From the NCBI GenBank assembly GCA_046565865.1, contig JBKHXU010000126.1, positions 1 to 14,762 on the forward strand: DNA of 14,762 nt, in the 5' to 3' direction. This document shows, piece after piece, positions 13,134 through 14,762 of the stretch. The notes below the pieces were generated by a model. It was not told where the DNA came from. It did not search any database and was given only the letters and a program-made list of their open reading frames with translations. The stretch is from JBKHXU01 sp046565865 (GTDB taxonomy: Bacteria > Pseudomonadota > Gammaproteobacteria > Acidiferrobacterales > Sulfurifustaceae). The position numbers and the translations under genes are program-made. The stretch's first letter is position 1. Each line of letters begins with the position of its first letter.

Positions 13134-13553
13134 ATGGATCCACGTTTCGCCGAGATCACAGCGGCGTTGTCGGACTACTTCGACGGCCTCTACCACAGCG
13201 ATGCCGGGAAACTCGCGCGCGTGTTCCACCCGACCGCGCTATATGCCTGCGCCACGGGCGGTACGCTCGTGCGTTTGAATATGGATGAGTATTTTTCGAT
13301 CGTCGCGCGCCGTCCATCGCCTGCCAGCCGGGGCGAACCCCGCTACGACCGCGTTATCTCCATCGAGTTCGCCGGTCCGGTGACAGCGATCGCGCGCGTC
13401 GAGTGCGCGATCGCGCCGAAGTTATTCACCGATCTGCTTACGCTCGTCTACCTCGATGACCGCTGGCAAATCATGTCCAAGATTTTTCACTACGAGCCTC
13501 GTCCTGCTTCAGTCACCGATCCACAACAGCCTAGTCGCAAGGAGAACCCATGA
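13134..13553 (+). CDS. NTF2-like/lumazine-binding-like small protein
   Basis: A 139-residue protein with the cone-shaped NTF2/SnoaL-like fold expected from its pattern: helices at 4-30 (ITAALSDYFDGLYHSDAGKLARVFHP, a typical family opening), then beta strands ending in TLVYLDDRWQIMSKIFHYEP (103-122). It most resembles the putative lumazine-binding subgroup (Lumazine_bd_2). These proteins are often small-molecule binders or isomerase-like enzymes; no catalytic set can be assigned here. The tail (123-139) is polar and probably disordered. AGGA lies 7 nt before the ATG. The stop overlaps the GST start by 4 nt (ATGA), so the two are translated together. No separate promoter is visible between the terminator and this start. 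Confidence 0.8.
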   Translation: MDPRFAEITAALSDYFDGLYHSDAGKLARVFHPTALYACATGGTLVRLNMDEYFSIVARRPSPASRGEPRYDRVISIEFAGPVTAIARVECAIAPKLFTDLLTLVYLDDRWQIMSKIFHYEPRPASVTDPQQPSRKENP

Positions 13554-14161
13554 AACTTTATTACTCACCCGGTACCTGCTCCCTATCCCCACACATCGCC
13601 CTGCGCGCGGCCGGGCTGCCGTTCGAGTTGGTCAAGGTGGATCTCGCCACCCGCAAGGCCGCCAACGGCGAAGACTACCTCGCGATTAATCCGAAGGGAT
13701 ATGTCCCCGCACTCGCATTGGACGACGGCGACATATTGACCGAAGGTGTGGCCATCGTCCAATACATCGCCGATCGCGCGCCCACGACCAAGTTAGCGCC
13801 AGCCGCGAACACGATGGAACGCTATCGGTTGGTGGAATGGATGAACTATCTGACGTCAGAAATCCACAAGGGGTTCTCACCCTTGTTCAGCGCCAAGTTG
13901 TCCGATGAGACAAAGGCGATCATGCGCGACGCACTCGCACGCCGATTCGACTACTTGAGCGCCCGGCTGAGCGATCGACCGTATCTGATGGGCGATACCT
14001 TCACGGTCGCAGACGGATATCTATTCACCATGTTAGGTTGGTGCCACATGACGAACATCGATCTGTCCAAGTGGCCGACGCTTACCGCCTACGCCGAACG
14101 AATCGGCAAGCTACCCGCAGTGCGGGAGGCGATGAAAGCCGAAGGCCTCATCAAAAACTGA
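13550..14161 (+). CDS. gstA: Beta-class glutathione S-transferase
   Basis: A 203-residue cytosolic glutathione transferase closely resembling E. coli GstA (201 residues). The thioredoxin-like N domain starts MKLYYSPGTCSLSPHIALR, with the beta-class cysteine C10; NPKGYVPAL has the cis-proline P53 and TEGVAI (64-69) the glutathione gamma-glutamyl site. The helical C domain contains EIHKGFSPLF with H106, the other conserved beta-class active-site residue, and the N-capping segment FTVADGYLF (151-159). It conjugates glutathione to electrophiles and may bind or reduce mixed disulfides through C10. AAGGAG (13539-13544) lies 5 nt before the ATG, which overlaps the stop of the upstream gene. The gene ends 5 bp short of the convergent sod gene. 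Confidence 0.95.
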   Translation: MKLYYSPGTCSLSPHIALRAAGLPFELVKVDLATRKAANGEDYLAINPKGYVPALALDDGDILTEGVAIVQYIADRAPTTKLAPAANTMERYRLVEWMNYLTSEIHKGFSPLFSAKLSDETKAIMRDALARRFDYLSARLSDRPYLMGDTFTVADGYLFTMLGWCHMTNIDLSKWPTLTAYAERIGKLPAVREAMKAEGLIKN

Positions 14162-14166
14162 CGACG

Positions 14167-14762
14167 CTAACGCACCCGCGCCTCCGCCTGCGCGACATTG
14201 CTGAGGCACAGATCGACGCCGCAGGTCGCGAGGTAGCGGGTACTGATGTCTTCCCAGTTCCAGAGATTCCACACCGCCTCGAAGAACTTTGCCTTGTCGG
14301 CGCGGTACTGTAGGTAGTACGCATGCTCCCATGCATCGAGCACCATGATCGGTATGCTGCCCTGCGCGGTGTCCGATTGGTGATCGTGTATCTGAATCGT
14401 CAATAGCCGCGCGCTCGCGGGATCCCAGGCGAGTGCCGCCCAACCGGAACCCATAATAGTTGATGCCGCGCGCACCATCTGCGTCTTGAAGGTATCGAAC
14501 GATCCAAAATCCTGATTGATCTGATCACTCAACGCGCCATTCGGTTGGCCGCCGCCCCCCGGCACCAAGTTCTGCCAGAACAGCGAATGCAGCACGTGTC
14601 CCGAGACGTTAAACGCGAGCCGATGCTCGATCGCGGCAATGCGCGCGAAATCATCGCGCCGCCGCGCCTCACCCAACTCCTCCATCGCCAGATTCGCGCC
14701 GTCGACGTAGGTGCGATGATGCTTGTCATGATGCAGCTGCATGATCTCGCCCGAGATGTGCA
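14167..14762 (-). CDS. Superoxide dismutase (Fe/Mn family), N-terminus outside the window
   Basis: Partial gene; 197 residues are visible, and roughly the first 15-20 (with the start codon) lie beyond 14762. An in-frame ATG at 14742 is internal, because HISGEI before it belongs to the conserved PHIS-x-E-I opening. Metal ligands are present: the first His of LHHDKHH, the His of HVLHSLFW, and Asp and His of DAWEHAYYLQY. Gly-His in VSGHVLHSLFW and Gln in IHDHQSD are features of Mn-type or cambialistic enzymes. The pattern as a whole (LAFNVSGHV.HSLFW, GSFDTFK, GSGWAALAWD, HDHQ) resembles actinobacterial SodA more than E. coli SodA or SodB. The tail after RYLAT (CGVDLCLSNVAQAEARVR) is unusual. The gene runs tail-to-tail with gst, with 5 bp between them. 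Confidence 0.94.
   Translation of the reverse strand, partial: HISGEIMQLHHDKHHRTYVDGANLAMEELGEARRRDDFARIAAIEHRLAFNVSGHVLHSLFWQNLVPGGGGQPNGALSDQINQDFGSFDTFKTQMVRAASTIMGSGWAALAWDPASARLLTIQIHDHQSDTAQGSIPIMVLDAWEHAYYLQYRADKAKFFEAVWNLWNWEDISTRYLATCGVDLCLSNVAQAEARVR

Overview
The window looks like a piece of chromosome from a GC-rich gammaproteobacterium. The main evidence is an Rsd/AlgQ-family anti-sigma factor, a family essentially confined to Gammaproteobacteria, plus ffh next to a divergent ypjD-type gene and a corB/yfjD-type gene further on, which is the order known from enterics. The sulfur/anion transport genes and a NADH nitrite reductase would fit an environmental, possibly sulfur-oxidising or autotrophic lineage, but that is inference and I cannot name a species.

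Layout. (1) 68-2958: a sigma-54 type promoter followed by nirBD, the siroheme nitrite reductase that makes ammonium. (2) 3041-4978, minus strand: ffh (SRP GTPase), then rsd (sigma-70 sequestering factor) with its own good sigma-70 promoter. (3) 5069-5878: a ypjD-like CcsA-family membrane protein divergent from ffh. (4) 5908-10383: an anion-transport cassette with its own promoter. It encodes a 75-residue two-helix membrane protein, a TauE/SafE transporter fused to two universal stress protein domains, and a SulP transporter carrying a soluble insert in its membrane domain plus a C-terminal STAS domain. (5) 10460-11749: a CorB/YfjD-type CNNM-CBS transporter. The cassette sits exactly between ypjD and corB, which are neighbours in enterics. 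(6) 11778-14161: a stress island with a TetR regulator behind a promoter whose spacer and -10 lie inside a perfect 10+10 bp palindrome, an AhpD-like protein behind a related site, then an NTF2-like protein overlapping a beta-class glutathione transferase. (7) 14167-14762, minus strand: a Fe/Mn superoxide dismutase cut by the window end, running tail-to-tail into the GST gene.

How it may work. Nitrite assimilation appears nitrogen-controlled (RpoN/NtrC). The transport cassette couples putative sulfite/organosulfonate and sulfate or bicarbonate movement to nucleotide sensing through the USP domains. The TetR protein has a Gly-Cys at residues 105-106, in a region resembling the redox-sensing Cys106 of NemR, and its operator follows the ACC-N4-GGT plan of the NemR box. 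It probably represses itself and the AhpD-like gene, and possibly the NTF2/GST pair beyond a terminator, as an electrophile or oxidant response next to superoxide dismutase.

No RNA genes, insertion sequences or CRISPR arrays were seen, and no stretch longer than about 110 bases lacks a gene.
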